Shown: positions 10,845-21,864, numbered from the stretch's first letter. The stretch: DNA of 64,000 bases from Batillaria attramentaria (GCA_018292915.2 JACVVK020000036.1:395001-459000), one strand, 5' to 3'. Made by a program: numbers and translations. Notes: generated by a model from the letters alone, not told the origin.

Positions 10845-11180
10845 ACACACACGCTATTAACATCCCCTCGGCTTACGTACAATTTGGCAGTGCACACAGA
10901 CAGACTTAACAGAGGTTTTAGCTATCAAAGGCTTGACGGAAGAGAAAGGTCTTCAGATGCATTTAAACAGACGCAGTGAGGTCTGAAGGCGGAGTTCGAT
11001 TGTCAAGGAGTTCCAGACAGTCGGGGCTAAGAAGCTGAAAGAGCGCTCTCCGCAGTTTTCATGTTACGCTTCGGAATTTTGAGAAGTTTTTCGCTAGCGG
11101 AACGCAGGGTGCGCGACGGTTGATACTTACAGAGTAAGGTCGACAGGTAGGGAGGAAGAGAACCCTCGAAGAAAACAAAC
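10599..11180 (-). mobile_element. ATT-tailed LINE 3' end, copy 1
   Basis: On the minus strand, decayed RT C-terminal coding (S-R-T-L-R-S-A-S-E-K-L-L, A-P-T-V-W-N-S-L) is followed by a 3'UTR with a (TG)n tract at 10681-10853. The end is GCTTTAAGCGCAGCGAGTCC … AGCGCACTATAAAAGCTATG and an ATT tail. A frameshift and a stop break the coding part. It aligns with 28240-28800 (minus) and 50219-50611 (plus). Confidence 0.8.
10681..10853. repeat. (CA)n microsatellite inside the LINE 3'UTR
   Basis: About 170 bases of CA with a few CG and CC interruptions. It occupies the same position in the element as the TG tracts at 28313-28380 and 50457-50525. Confidence 0.97.
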
Positions 11181-11189
11181 GATTTTCCT

Positions 11190-11401
11190 ATATCCATGAA
11201 TGATTAAAAATGCTAAATTATTAAATACACAAAATCTATTAAGGCAGAGGCAAAGAACCATTGAATGTTTGTTTTTCTACGGTAGAAGTCGTTAACGCGA
11301 CAGTCAATTTCCGTACCTGCCGTTGCTAATTTTAAATTCTAATGTCTACTTAAAAATTGAAACACTAAGTAAGAGGTAGAAATAATAAGGTAATTAAAAA
11401 C

Positions 11402-11447
<46 letters not shown>

Positions 11448-11860
11448 TGAACACAGGAACGACAAAAACAAGAAGAAGAACGTTTTATGTACATGGGAGT
11501 CAGGGTGCCTCAGAAGGACTGTTTTTGTCTGCGTTCATCACTGAATGTGTTTGACGAAGTTTGTCAACATTGGGTGCGTTTATACTGGACCACTTTTACA
11601 CTAGAAAATTTCACCCAGGGCAGGACTCGAACCTGGTAGTACATACACATGTGAACCAGGCTCGCTTTGGATGTCAGGTCAACATCAACAGGTCAGGGCA
11701 CCTTCTAAAAAAAAACTGCAGTGTAAGCGCGAGGAAGTTGGCCCGGCACGGATCGGTTCGGTTCCAAGCGTGATTCCTGGCTCAGTCATAGTGTAAACGC
11801 GCCCACGGGTTAGGTATGTATTTCTATTAGAATTCAGGCCTACGATGGGCCTATGAGTTC
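11190..11860. other. unassigned stretch with a (GA)n tract
   Basis: A pure GA tract lies at 11406-11444. Nothing else was recognised. Confidence 0.4.
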
Positions 11861-11869
11861 CAAGCTGAT

Positions 11870-12150
11870 ACTAAGCTATCAAGAATGTCCCAGACTGTTT
11901 GATGAACTCCAGGACATCTTCTAGACTTAATTTCTGAGCTGATGTATAATCCAGGAATCCTTTCCCTAGAGTTGTCTGTCTGAGTGCTGTCAGTGCGACA
12001 CGAGTGGTATAAGGTTTCCCTCCATCATTACAGGGTCTGCAGACTGTCTCTCCTATGATCCCCATGATATTCACATGTCTGTTCAGTAGACAGTGTCTTG
12101 TCAGGTCACAGACAACCAGACAATGCTGTTTCTTTGGCATTACAAGCAAC
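11870..12150 (-). mobile_element. LINE remnant, RNase-H-type C-terminus
   Basis: The minus frame reads L-T-R-H-C-L-L-N-R-H-V, then G-E-T-V-C-R-P-C, and ends T-L-G-K-G-F-L-D-Y and L-E-D-V-L-E-F-I-K. This resembles the C-terminal L-T-G-H-x-x-L-N-x-H … C-R-x-C … L-L-x-F-I pattern after the RNase H domain of some LINE polyproteins and their relatives. Only about 90 residues survive. It is likely a dead fragment, and the clade assignment is tentative. Confidence 0.6.
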
Positions 12151-12283
12151 GTCCTGTATGCTAATCATCACTAAAACGCGTATACCGTCAAAGTGTGAAA
12201 GGGGAGCCGCAAGTATTCGCAGATCAATGAAGCTTAGATCGTTTTTGCAAGAAGTTGGCAGACGCCCTGAGCTCGCCACGAGA

Positions 12284-12463
12284 CGGGGAGCCGGGGTGGC
12301 CGAATGGTAGAGCGTTGGACTTCTAATGCTCTGGTCGAGAGTTCGTATCCCGGCTGGGGCCAAATATTTGTGTTGGCTTTTTCCTCGTTGCCCCTTCTTT
12401 GATATCACCCTATGTGGTGGAAAAGGACGTTAAACCCCCAATCACCCCCCCACCCCCCACCCA
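12284..12463 (+). mobile_element. SINE-1 with imperfect target-site duplication
   Basis: Full-length copy with head GGGGAGCCGGGGTGGCCGAA, body and GGACGTTAAACCCCC tail. The flanks CTCGCCACGAGA (12272-12283) and CTCACCGCGAGA (12464-12475) match at 10 of 12 bases, indicating an older insertion. Confidence 0.88.
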
Positions 12464-12502
12464 CTCACCGCGAGAAAGATTTTAAAGGTCAAGTATTTAA
12501 AT

Positions 12503-12556
12503 TGTTGTTGTTTTGTTTTGGGGTTGTTGTTGTTGTTGCTGTTGTTGTTGTTGTTT
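12503..12556. repeat. (TTG)n microsatellite
   Basis: A short TTG-rich tract with slips. Confidence 0.85.
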
Positions 12557-12567
12557 TCTCACGTATC

Positions 12568-12872
12568 GTTCTGGGCTGTTATGGTGCTATCTAGCATCAC
12601 AGCACTTAGGCACCTGCACAGTGACAGCATCTCAAAGGCTGGCACTGAGCCATCAGAAGGGTACACAATGACGCGGCTAACGCAAGGACTGAACGAAAAG
12701 CTTGTCGACACGGTCAACCTCTTAGCAGGAGAAGTTGAGTTTTCGACTCCTCGCGCAGAGTGTTCACAGAACTGTGTCGCATTCAGAGCTTTACTGATCA
12801 TTAAGATAGATTACAGAGTACGGGCGCACTCACGAACGAATCTTTTCCAAAACGTAACATGGCTTCTTTGAA
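12568..12872 (+). mobile_element. Rep-C copy 1
   Basis: It begins at GTTCTGGGCTGTTATG, continues through ATCACAGCACTTAGGCACCT and GGCACTGAGCCATCAGAAG, then GTGTCGCATTCAGAGC, and ends near TGGCTTCTTTGAAGCC. These blocks recur in order at 13343-13600 and, partly, at 42370-42840. It is an unclassified family of about 300 bp. Confidence 0.6.
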
Positions 12873-13057
12873 GCCTAGGAAACATGTAAACAGCGCGCGT
12901 AATGGTCTCTCGCCTTAAAGACCGCATTAACGTAACGTCCTGCTCTACTTGAAATGAATAAATCATGTCCCTTTTTAAAGACAGAGTGTAGGACTTAGGA
13001 AAACCTGTAGTTTGCTTCGCTTCATTTAGTCTGGTTTGCCCCTAACTACTTTTTTTT

Positions 13058-13190
13058 TTTTGCCAGCTCCAGTGGTATTCCTCCCTGGTAATGGGTGGAA
13101 TCCACGAAGGGCTCGGAAGCTGGGGCAATCCATGATGATGGAGATGAGGATGATGGCAAGATGATGCTATGGAGGTCCTTGCGGGACAGG
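13058..13190 (+). mobile_element. Rep-E copy 1
   Basis: TGCCAGCTCCAGTGGT, ATGGGTGGAATCCACG, AGCTGGGGCAAT and AAGATGATGCTATGGAGGTC recur in reverse complement at 30130-30270. The similarity is high relative to the surroundings. No coding frame is shared clearly. Confidence 0.6.
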
Positions 13191-13342
13191 GCCGCATTCC
13201 ACGCTTCCTGTCATAAATATCCCGGCATTAACCAGGCCCGGGATCTACGGCACCTGCGGTACCGGCCGTGTAATCATCCACATCATAAGACGTGTCATAC
13301 CAAGGGAAGCAAGGGAATGCTACCATTTTTATGCTCACAGAT

Positions 13343-13605
13343 CGTTCTGAGCTGTCCTCGTAGTATCTATCATCACACCACTTAGACACCTGGACAGTGA
13401 CAGCGTCTGTAATGCTGGCACTGAGCCAACAGAAGCGTACTCGATGACGATGCGACCACACTGAGCCCTCATGTAGTGTAACAACAGTCGTAGAATTTGA
13501 ATGTTTGACACTCGCGCAAGTGTAAACAAATTTGTGTCGCATTAAGAGCTGTACTAATCATCAGGATAGAGTATTTCGAGTAGTTCGTGAGACTGAATGT
13601 GGAAA
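13343..13605 (+). mobile_element. Rep-C copy 2
   Basis: Contains GTTCTGAGCTGTCC, ATCATCACACCACTTAGACA, GGCACTGAGCCAACAGAAG and TGTGTCGCATTAAGAGCTG in the same order as copy 1. The two copies lie about 775 bp apart in the same orientation. Confidence 0.6.
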
Positions 13606-13802
13606 ACTCTCCGTGCAGGCGCCAAAAACTATGTAAAGTTTCCCGCCCTGTTGAACAAGAGCCAGTGAAAATGTGGTGCAAAATTTACAGAACTCCTCAC
13701 GTTCAGAACTCCCCTAGGGACTGGGGACCGCTCCGCCATAATTGCAAAACATGCCCTGCTACTGCCCTACATCCTCCCTCCACACCTCCATCCCTACGCT
13801 TA

Positions 13803-14130
13803 TCTGACGATATATATAGAAATGTTTTACATACATGTTTTGCAATATTAGAGACGACTGTAAATTTCTTACTTGGCATACAGCCAGTATCATCAGCACA
13901 TGCCACGTATGTTTTGATTTGTTTATCGTGTGTATTTTTCTCTCCTGTATTTCCCCTAGATAGTTTATACTTTTTTTAACTTTTTTTTATTGTTTGTTTG
14001 TTTGTTTTGATTTTTTTTTCTCAATGCCCTTTAATGTAGAATAGCAGGACAGCATGTAAGATAGGCAGCAATGCCTAAATGCTCTATCCTGAATAAAAAA
14101 CGTTTCATCATCATCATCATCATCATCAAC
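13803..14130 (+). mobile_element. CAT-tailed LINE 3'UTR
   Basis: The 3'UTR blocks CTTACTTGGCATACAGCCA, CACATGCCA…TATGTTTTGATTTGTTTATC and CCTCTAGATAGTT-like match 40690-40860. The terminus AGGCAGCAATGCCTAAATG … CGTTTCATCAT(CAT)n matches 41000-41110. No coding part remains. Confidence 0.75.
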
Positions 14131-14344
14131 AGGACTTTATTCTCTTATTTTACACACAGTGCCGTGTAAATGAGAGCAATATAGTATGGACACAGTCAGG
14201 TTACCATGGCGCCATGATACAGACGCGACGCCCGCTTGCAATGAAATATATCAACATACTGAATTCACTAGCTGTACACTCTTACGAGATCGTGTTTTGT
14301 CAAATTCTGAAGAACCTTCAAAGCTTTTAAATAACAGAGAGCGC

Positions 14345-14345
<1 letters not shown>
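14131..14345 (+). mobile_element. Rep-B copy in tandem, unit 1
   Basis: GACTTTATTCTCTTATTTTA, TCAGGTTACCATGGC, ATTCACTAGCTGTACACT and GAACCTTCAAAGCTTTTA, ending in GAGAGCGCGCACGC and a CA tract. A second unit with the same order follows the CA tract at 14461. Confidence 0.65.
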
Positions 14346-14624
<279 letters not shown>

Positions 14625-14656
<32 letters not shown>

Positions 14657-14660
14657 CACA

Positions 14661-14731
<71 letters not shown>

Positions 14732-14752
14732 GCACACACACGCACACACATC
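14625..14752. repeat. compound (CA)n(CT)n(CA)n microsatellite
   Basis: A CA tract, then a CT tract, then CA again, following a GC alternation. Confidence 0.97.
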
Positions 14753-15139
14753 GACGCCCCCTTCCCCCCACCCCCACCTTCACCCCCACCACTCCCCGGT
14801 GCCCCTTATTCCTCCCTATCATACCATCAACATGCACACTGAGTGCAGCTGCAACCCAGCGATTCTGATCTAAGTTTCCCGATCAATCAACCTGCTTACT
14901 GCAGCGGCTCACTGTTTATTGGATCGTCGATGTCGGTTTCTGTAAGGGTTGGGGGTCCTAGTGTAAACACAAACTTAGCAGTGGGAAGGTGAACAAGGCC
15001 CATGTAAGCCGTGAAGCGAAGGAAGCAGCACTCTTTGTGATACTACGTAGCCATACAAGAATTATTAGAATAACCTTTTTTTGTAGTTCAGCGTTCAGTG
15101 AAGAAAGTGTTTACCAGGAAAGAGCACGACACCCACCCA

Positions 15140-15146
<7 letters not shown>

Positions 15147-15200
<54 letters not shown>
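15147..15200. repeat. (CT)n microsatellite
   Basis: A CT tract of about 50 bases after a poly-C run. Confidence 0.98.
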
Positions 15201-15202
<2 letters not shown>

Positions 15203-15265
15203 ATGTGTTACTGTAGGCATTGCATGTTGCATATGCTATATATGTAATGCTATGTAATATGTATG

Positions 15266-15335
15266 CTCTGTGTGTGTGCGTGCGTGCGTGCGTGCGTGTG
15301 TGCGTGCGTGTGTGTGTGTGTGTGTGTGTGTGGTA
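15266..15335. repeat. (TGCG)n(TG)n microsatellite
   Basis: Alternating TGCG and TG units. Confidence 0.95.
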
Positions 15336-15417
15336 AGGACAGGCAGTAAGAGAGACCTGTGCGTCTATGTTCTCATCCTTGGAAAATAATGTTTCAGTCA
15401 GTCAGTAAGTCAGTCAG

Positions 15418-15418
<1 letters not shown>
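15336..15418 (+). mobile_element. Rep-D copy 2, partial
   Basis: AGAGAGACCTGTGCGTCTAT and CTCATCCTTGGAAAATAATG are the reverse complement of 7440-7500. It is followed by (CAGT)n and (CT)n. Confidence 0.5.
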
Positions 15419-15453
<35 letters not shown>

Positions 15454-15520
15454 GTGGTGGGAAATGACGTTAACTCCCCCCCCCCCCCGCCCCCCTCCCT
15501 CTCCCCCCCTCTCTCTCTCT
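15419..15520 (+). repeat. (CT)n tracts around a SINE-1 tail scrap
   Basis: A CT tract, then TTATGTGGTGGGAAATGACG (a SINE-1 3' scrap), then C-rich and CT tracts. Confidence 0.6.
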
Positions 15521-15529
15521 CTAACCCGA

Positions 15530-16230
15530 AGTGACACGCCCTAGATCGGGATTAATTCTTTCAACAAGCTAGCTGACTTATTCATCCCTTCTGATAGCTA
15601 TTTGTTTTTGTACTTTCAACGAGGATGTACCCATACAAATCTCTTGATTTTTAACTCTGAAGCCGGTTAGTTCAAGATCTCCCTGAGAACGGAAATGGAA
15701 GGGAACTTTCTCCCACAGTTCTTCGGTGCCTGACAAGGTTCACGGTCCCAGAAGACGACGCTCCTCACACCTACACCCTCATCCTCCACCCCACCTCCGC
15801 CCCCACCCTCCGGGACCCCACACCTATCCCCTGTAGTTTCTTCACTGTCAGTCTAGGAGCTATGACCCACACCACGGGACAACTCCGAGCGAAAATCAAT
15901 TAGCTCCCCTAAACTCGCGCCCCAGCAACAAAGACACAACTGCCAGCAATACAAAGCGAACACAGGAAGACTGTTCAAACGGCATGGGTTATGCATCGCT
16001 TAAACAGTAGCTATGAGAGGACAGTGTCTCAGGCATGGCATGCTGGTGTCAGTAACAGAAACTGCCCAGCACTGCTAGCCGTGTCCTCTTTCTGGTTCCA
16101 TTCACTAATGGCCCATTTCGTTTGCCGCCGGGCAAGTCCGATGGAAGCCGCTGTATCTTTCGGTTTGATGAGCACGCTGCGCTGCGACTCAACTGCAGCT
16201 GTTTGTTGACATTCAGTTCATTTGGATTGT
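15530..16230. other. unassigned stretch
   Basis: No recognisable repeat. Plus and minus open frames overlap at 15991-16209 without splice support. Confidence 0.35.
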
Positions 16231-16231
16231 C

Positions 16232-16546
16232 GGTTCTGGTGTCGGAGGACACTTTAGGTTCTTCACAATTTAACAAAACACGAGCTCGACAAAGTGTACA
16301 GCCAGTGAATTTAGCGGTGTATGCAAGACGTTGCTGACAGTGACACCGACTGACTGACTGACTGACTGACTGGTTGTGCATAGTGGCACTGAGCCGCTGA
16401 GGATTATCAGTTCAGCTTGTCGGGACAGTTTAGGTGCTTCGCAGTTTTGCTACGCAGTATTCAACAGAACAGGCTGAAAACCACGAGCCGGCTCGACAGA
16501 GTGTAAAGCTAGTGTATTTATTGTCTGCAAGACATCGTCCATGTTG
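16232..16546 (-). mobile_element. two decayed Rep-B units
   Basis: The minus strand of 16232-16338 contains AATTCACTGGCTGTACACT and AAATTGTGAAGAACCTAAAG, matching the Rep-B core. A second unit at 16420-16546 shares CTCGACAGAGTGTAAAGCTA and TCTGCAAGACATCGT-like blocks. A weaker relative may lie at 17130-17230. A (GACT)n tract sits at 16347-16371. Confidence 0.45.
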
Positions 16547-16559
16547 ATTCTAACTGTGT

Positions 16560-17515
16560 GAATGGTGCCAGAGTTCGGCCTTTGGATTATCAGCTCAGTT
16601 TTGAAAGGGCATTTCAGATTCCTTACAATTTTCTTACCACGTCTTGTCAGAACGGACCAGAGACATGTATAGAGAGATAGGAAACAAAGGCACTTTCGGA
16701 AATGCGATGCTTCGGCACTTTAGACTTAAACTCCTCCTGAAATAACGTCTTGTTGTCCAAATGGCCGATTTTACTCCTTTGTGTAAGCTACTTGAAAACG
16801 TTACTGGGTGGTTTTGGTTTAGCAGAAGGTCTGAGTAAGTCAGTATTTGAAATCGTAATTTTCTGGGAAGTGCACAGTCCCGATTTTCGAAATTTGACAT
16901 AACAACCTTAAAGTCTATCTCCTACATCAGTATTTTGTTTGTGAAAAAAATACTTGTTTCCCATTGTTGGAGACCATGTTTCAAAACGCTGTGGGGTCAT
17001 ATGAAGGCAGATGGGGGGGGGGGGCCTAGAGTTGTGGTATTTGACATTTGAGCAGCGATCTTCTTCCTAGGGTAGCAAAGGATGTAAGCAGCTGTAAGAG
17101 CCAGGTTCCTGTTTCTCTGCGTATGTCTCTGGGACCGACTAAAAACAGGAGTTCCGACAAAGTCTCAGTTCAGCTAGCCTTTACAGTGTATGTGTACGCG
17201 AGACAGCGTTGTTGATAAAACTGAGTGACTCGATCTGTGAATGGCGGCAGCGTCTCGAGAGAGACTATGGGCGGTCACATCAAAGCTTAGACACTGCTTG
17301 GATCAGCTGCCTGAACTCTAACATTTCCAGAAGTGATTGAAAAAGCTGTCATTTGAAGTAGCGTCTGGTCGGAGCAATAACGTGTTTGCCCTCTGCTAGG
17401 TTTACGAGGACTGGTTTGCACGCACGTGACGCTCGCGTCGGTTTTGGACAGCTACTGCCGTATCTTATCGGTGTATCGTCAGTGAAAGGGGTGAGTGATG
17501 TATTCACTTTTTAAT
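16560..17515. other. unassigned stretch
   Basis: Apart from weak Rep-B-like similarity around 17130-17230, nothing was recognised. Confidence 0.35.
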
Positions 17516-17521
17516 GTCATT

Positions 17522-17785
17522 TGCTGTTTCGTTGCCTGTTGTTGTTGTTGTTGTGTTTGTTGTTCTTGTTGTTCTGGTTGATGTTCATGTTGTTGTTCTT
17601 GTGGTTCGTGTTCTTGTTGTTCTTGTTCTTGTGGTTCTTTGTGTTCTTGTTGTTGTTGTTCTTGTGGTTCTTTGTGTTCTTGTTGTTCTTGTTCTTGTGG
17701 TTCTTTGTGTTCTTGTTGTTCTTCTGGTTCTTGTTGTTCTCGTTGATGTTCGTGTTGTTGTTCTTCTTCTTGTGCTTCTTCCTTT
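17522..17785 (+). repeat. TTG/TTC-rich minisatellite
   Basis: Imperfect units such as GTTCTTGTGGTTCTTTGT repeat several times at 17600-17730. All three frames are open (V/L-rich or F/L-rich), so the associated ORFs are artefacts. Confidence 0.85.
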
Positions 17786-17789
17786 TGTT

Positions 17790-18390
17790 CCCGGGATGAC
17801 TGCTCCTACGGTCATCCCATCGGAAACTACGGTTGCATGTGGGGCCGTTATCTGCCGGATGAAAGGGGGAGGGGTCGGGTTAAATGAGGGAAAGGCGGCT
17901 GAAGGGATGGGGAGGGGGGAGGGGAGAGGAGGGTGCCCACCCTATGATTTTGGGAACCGTTACTCACTCAGTGATTCCCAACCCATCCATCAAGCAATAT
18001 GGCCACCACGGGACAGTACCCTTTGTCCTCAATGTCCTTTTTTGGCGTTTTCAATGTCTCGTGCCCTGTTTATAGCCAATTAAAACAAAGCTGCAGCCGG
18101 TGAAACGACTCTCTAAGGATAGCGTGGTCTTTTGTCCTTGGAGGCGGGTTTGGTTTTCTGTGGTGGTTTCTGTGTCAGCTGGACTGGTTTATTTGCCCGG
18201 TTCGAAATGCAGCGTACGTACCAGCTATGCAGTGTTGTGTACTCTTCGAGGACTGAACAGTCACATGCGGTCCGGGGTTGCAATAGGTAGTCTAGTTATT
18301 TTGAATTGAACGTATGTGCACAGGAACACATGTACTGGACTTTGTCAATCTATGTGTGTATGTATATAGGTATGTATCTGTCTATCATCT
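17790..18390. other. unassigned stretch
   Basis: Short open frames only. No repeat or exon signature was recognised. Confidence 0.35.
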
Positions 18391-18405
18391 ATCTATCTAT
18401 ATCCC

Positions 18406-18580
18406 GGTGAGCCGGGGTGGCCGAATGGTAGAGCGTTGGACTTCTAATGCTCGGGTAGTGATTTCGTATCCCGGCTTGGGCCAAATATTTGTGCTAGCTT
18501 TTTCATCGTTGCCCCGCCTTTGATATCACCCGTATGTGGTGGAAAAGGACGTTAAACTCCCAAACAGCCACCCACCCACC
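18406..18580 (+). mobile_element. SINE-1 with target-site duplication
   Basis: Complete copy inserted in a (TATC)n context. The flanks CTATCTATATCCC (18393-18405) and CTATCTATGTCCC (18581-18593) match at 12 of 13 bases. Confidence 0.9.
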
Positions 18581-18803
18581 CTATCTATGTCCCTCTCACT
18601 CCCCCCTCCCCATTCCCCACCCCCGTGCCTTCCCGGTGTGGTTTTTAGTCCAAGTATGAAAATTCAGACTTGTCCAAAGACATACGGTGCACACATATAC
18701 TAGAACAGGTAGCACTCTCAAATTTACTTACATACCCTACTTTGAGATTCACCGGATTGAGCTCGTCTTTTTGGCCTTAGCGACGCCTTTGTCACTATTT
18801 TAA

Positions 18804-18807
<4 letters not shown>

Positions 18808-18845
<38 letters not shown>

Positions 18846-18864
18846 CATCTATCCATCTATCTAT
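18808..18864. repeat. (TATC)n microsatellite
   Basis: About 14 TATC units with two CC variants near the end. Confidence 0.97.
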
Positions 18865-18993
18865 CAAATCTTTCAGTCTTTATCGTCTACAAGACTAAGG
18901 ATAAAAAATGTTGCCTCAAGCAGGGAAATTCGTCTTTGACATATCAATCAAGTGAATCAATATCTTACTTCCAGTTACATCTTCGCATGACGG

Positions 18994-18995
<2 letters not shown>

Positions 18996-19061
<66 letters not shown>

Positions 19062-19066
19062 TGTGT
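18996..19066. repeat. (CT)n(GT)n microsatellite
   Basis: A CT tract passing directly into a GT tract. Confidence 0.97.
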
Positions 19067-19280
19067 ATGATGTTAACGACAGTACATCTTCCGTACCTTG
19101 GGAATCGAAACCAGGAAGAGGAATCCAGCTGTGACGTCGTTGGTCCTCTAAGCGACACTGGAGCACGTGAAACTGGTGGACATAAAGGCCTTGTCACAAC
19201 GCTACGTTGCTACGTTGGTCAATAACCAGAGAACTGTGGAACTGCAGACACAAGTAGAATTGTTTCCCCCTCAAAATGAT

Positions 19281-19450
19281 GGGAGCCGGGGTGGCCGAAT
19301 GGTAGAGCGTTGGACTTCCAATGCTAGGGTCGTGAGTTCGAATCCCGGCTGGGGCCAAATATTGTGCTGGTTTTTTCATCGTTGCCCCGTCTTTGATATC
19401 GCCCGTATGTGGTGGAAAAGGACGTTAAACTTCGAAACACCCACCCAACT
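19281..19450 (+). mobile_element. SINE-1 with target-site duplication
   Basis: Complete copy. CCCTCAAAATGAT (19268-19280) and CCCTCAAAATGGT (19451-19463) flank it, a 12 of 13 match. The box B is intact (GAGTTCGAATCCC). Confidence 0.92.
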
Positions 19451-20197
19451 CCCTCAAAATGGTAGTGCATAAGTGAGTAATGTGGTATGTTTTGCGAATG
19501 TTTTATACCCATTGAATATCGCAATGAAAGTGCTAAGTGTTTGTTTGTTTGTTTGTTCTTAGATATTTGTTTCTTTTTATGCTGTTGGGTTTGTTGGTTG
19601 GTTGGTTTGTTGTCTTAGTGCTGTTGTTGTTGTTGTTGTGGTTGTTGTGGCTTTTGTTTTCTTGGCCAGTAAAGTAGCACTCTCGCTAACAGTCTGAGAA
19701 CCGTGGTCCCAGGAGACAAGTCATTCCGCTGACCTTTCTCCAAAAAGCTCTTAAGTTGTACGTGGTAAGCCCCGCGCCTTAAACCCTAATTAGCAAGGGA
19801 TAGGAGTAAACACCCATCTCATCAACCCTTCCACAGCAGCACACAGGCGTCTGCAGACTCCCAGACACTGCAGCCCAGTCCCTCCACCACTGCCCGTTGT
19901 CAATTACCGACCGATCGATGACCCTTAGACGCATGCTGCTGGGGGAGGGGGGGGGGGTGGTTGAGGAGGGGATGAGGAGGAAGGGGGAAGTCAATTGGCA
20001 CATCCGTGTACTTACGAGCGCTAGAGCTGTAGGGTCAAAACCCTTGGGACCGCTGCGTTTCCCCCACACCGCAAGAGGTCAAGTAACATGAATTCTGGTA
20101 TTAGGCTTCGGAACTCTGGCTGTATGATAACCAAGACGCGTTTTTACTGAACAGACAAACCTCATTTTTCGGCGCCCCGCAGAGACATCGGGTGGTT

Positions 20198-20374
20198 AGG
20201 GTGGGTAGGTGGGTGTTTAGGAGTTTAACGTCCTTTTCCACCACGTAAGGGTGATATCAAAGACGGGGCAACGAGAAAAAGGCCGGCACAAATATTTGGC
20301 CCCAGCCGGGATTCGAACTCACGACCCGAGCATTGATAGCCCAAAGCTCTATCATTCCGCTATCCCGGCTCCCC
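20198..20374 (-). mobile_element. SINE-1, minus strand
   Basis: Reads from the GGGTGGGTAGGTGGG tail to the tRNA-like head ending in CCCGGCTCCC. Full length. No clear target duplication was found. Confidence 0.85.
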
Positions 20375-20416
20375 GATCGAGATGTCAGCGTGTGCACGTT
20401 ATACTCATAGCCCGTG

Positions 20417-20450
20417 TTGTTGTTGTTGTTGTTGTGGTTGTGGTTGTTGA
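20417..20450. repeat. (TTG)n microsatellite
   Basis: A short TTG tract. Confidence 0.85.
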
Positions 20451-20730
20451 GTCAGTCTTGTTTTGAATTTAGCTTTTTATTTTAGATACTGCTGTCACAT
20501 GATACTGTTTTCAGGTTATTTGGGTTGCTTTCCTTTTAGAGAACCGCGTTTCCACGTTTCTGCACCACATTGTGTCCACAGGGGTGAAAGAAAATTGACG
20601 GGCGTTTTTCAGGTGCCATGCCGCTCCAAATCCTTGCACCGCCAATCCCACGCCATTGCATCGCGGGGTTTTTTTTTTGTTTTTTTTTTTCCAAATTCAA
20701 ACGCCACAGCACCGGAAACAACGCTTTGGG

Positions 20731-20967
20731 TAATAATAACAATGAGTATTGTAAAGGCGCTATACCCAATTTCACGAATCGGCTCTAAGCGCCGCGAACT
20801 GAACCCAACACGCACGCTCACGTGAATCGCACGCAATCTCTCCCACACTGGACATAAACGCATTACAATCACGTGCTGCGAAGGGTCAGCTCGGCTATTT
20901 AAATTTCGCAATTTAGAATTGCATTTATTTTTCAGATTTCTTGGGTTGAACATTTCCAAAGCAGGGT
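20731..20967 (-). mobile_element. SINE-2, 5'-truncated
   Basis: From the AAT tail through CAATGAGTATTGTAAAGGCG, CACGCTCACGTGAATC, ATTACAATCACGTG and AGAATTGCATTTATTTT to CATTTCCAAAGCAGGG. The tRNA-like head and the GGAAGCCGGAG domain are absent. Confidence 0.85.
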
Positions 20968-21384
20968 ATCCAGTTATCGGTTGAAACGATTGAAATGGGC
21001 CGTTCATCACTCAGACACCAGCTTGTTCTAATACGTCACTACAATCTAAAGACGTGTATAAAATCATTATGTTCATGTTTTAAAATAACGGTTTTAGATG
21101 AGAGCAACTGTCGTCTAAACGTTTTGAAGCGGCATAGCAACGGAGAAATGGCGTCAATTTTGATTATCTCCCCTGGTGTAGTCAAACTGGCCACGGGTGT
21201 TTCCTGTGCCACTGCGCTTCAAAAGTTTCGAAGATGACTGCTCTTACTCAATGTCTTTAACATATGTTGGAAATGTGAGCATGCACATGTGTTTTTGTAT
21301 TGTGGTAACGCGTTTGTCAAAGTCGTTGTCTGGTTGAGAAACGGCCCTACTTCTTTTTCTGTTTTTTGTTTTTTGCTTTTTTTT

Positions 21385-21647
21385 TTTACCTTAATCCTTA
21401 ATTACATGCAGGTCCGCGACAAGCCCCCTCCCCCCCCCCCCAAAAAAAAAAAGAAAAAAAGATTTTTTTTGTTTGTTTGGTTTATTTTTTTCCCCTCCTT
21501 TTTTTTAACCTTAATTACATGCAGCTCCGCTACAAAAAAAAAAAAAAAGAATTGTTTTTGTTTGCTTCCTTTTTTTTCTTTTTTCCTTATTTTGTTTTTT
21601 GTTTTTTTAAACCTTAATTACCTGCAGGTCCGCGACAAGCCCCCCCC

Positions 21648-21679
<32 letters not shown>

Positions 21680-21860
21680 CAAAAAAAGATTTTTTTTTGT
21701 TTGTTTGGGGTTTCTTTCTTTCTTTTTTATTTTTATTTTTTTATTTAATATTAATTACATGCAGGTCCGCTACAAACAAAAAAAAGTTTTTTGTTTGTTT
21801 GTTTGTTTTTCTTTTCTTCCCCCCCCCCTTTTTTTTTTTTTACAGCGCTGAGCTTTCCTT
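21385..21860 (+). repeat. four-unit minisatellite of homopolymer blocks
   Basis: The block CTTAATTACATGCAGGTCCG (with variants) occurs near 21397, 21510, 21613 and 21751. Each is followed by a poly-C and/or poly-A block and then a T/TTTG-rich block. Unit length is about 105-140 bp. The long forward ORF is an artefact of the F/P/K-coding homopolymers. Confidence 0.75.
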
Positions 21861-21864
21861 CTTC

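Noticed and set aside
17514..18083. 189-codon frame rich in valine and leucine
   Set aside because: The first 90 codons are the TTG/TTC minisatellite; the remainder has no domain and is open by chance.
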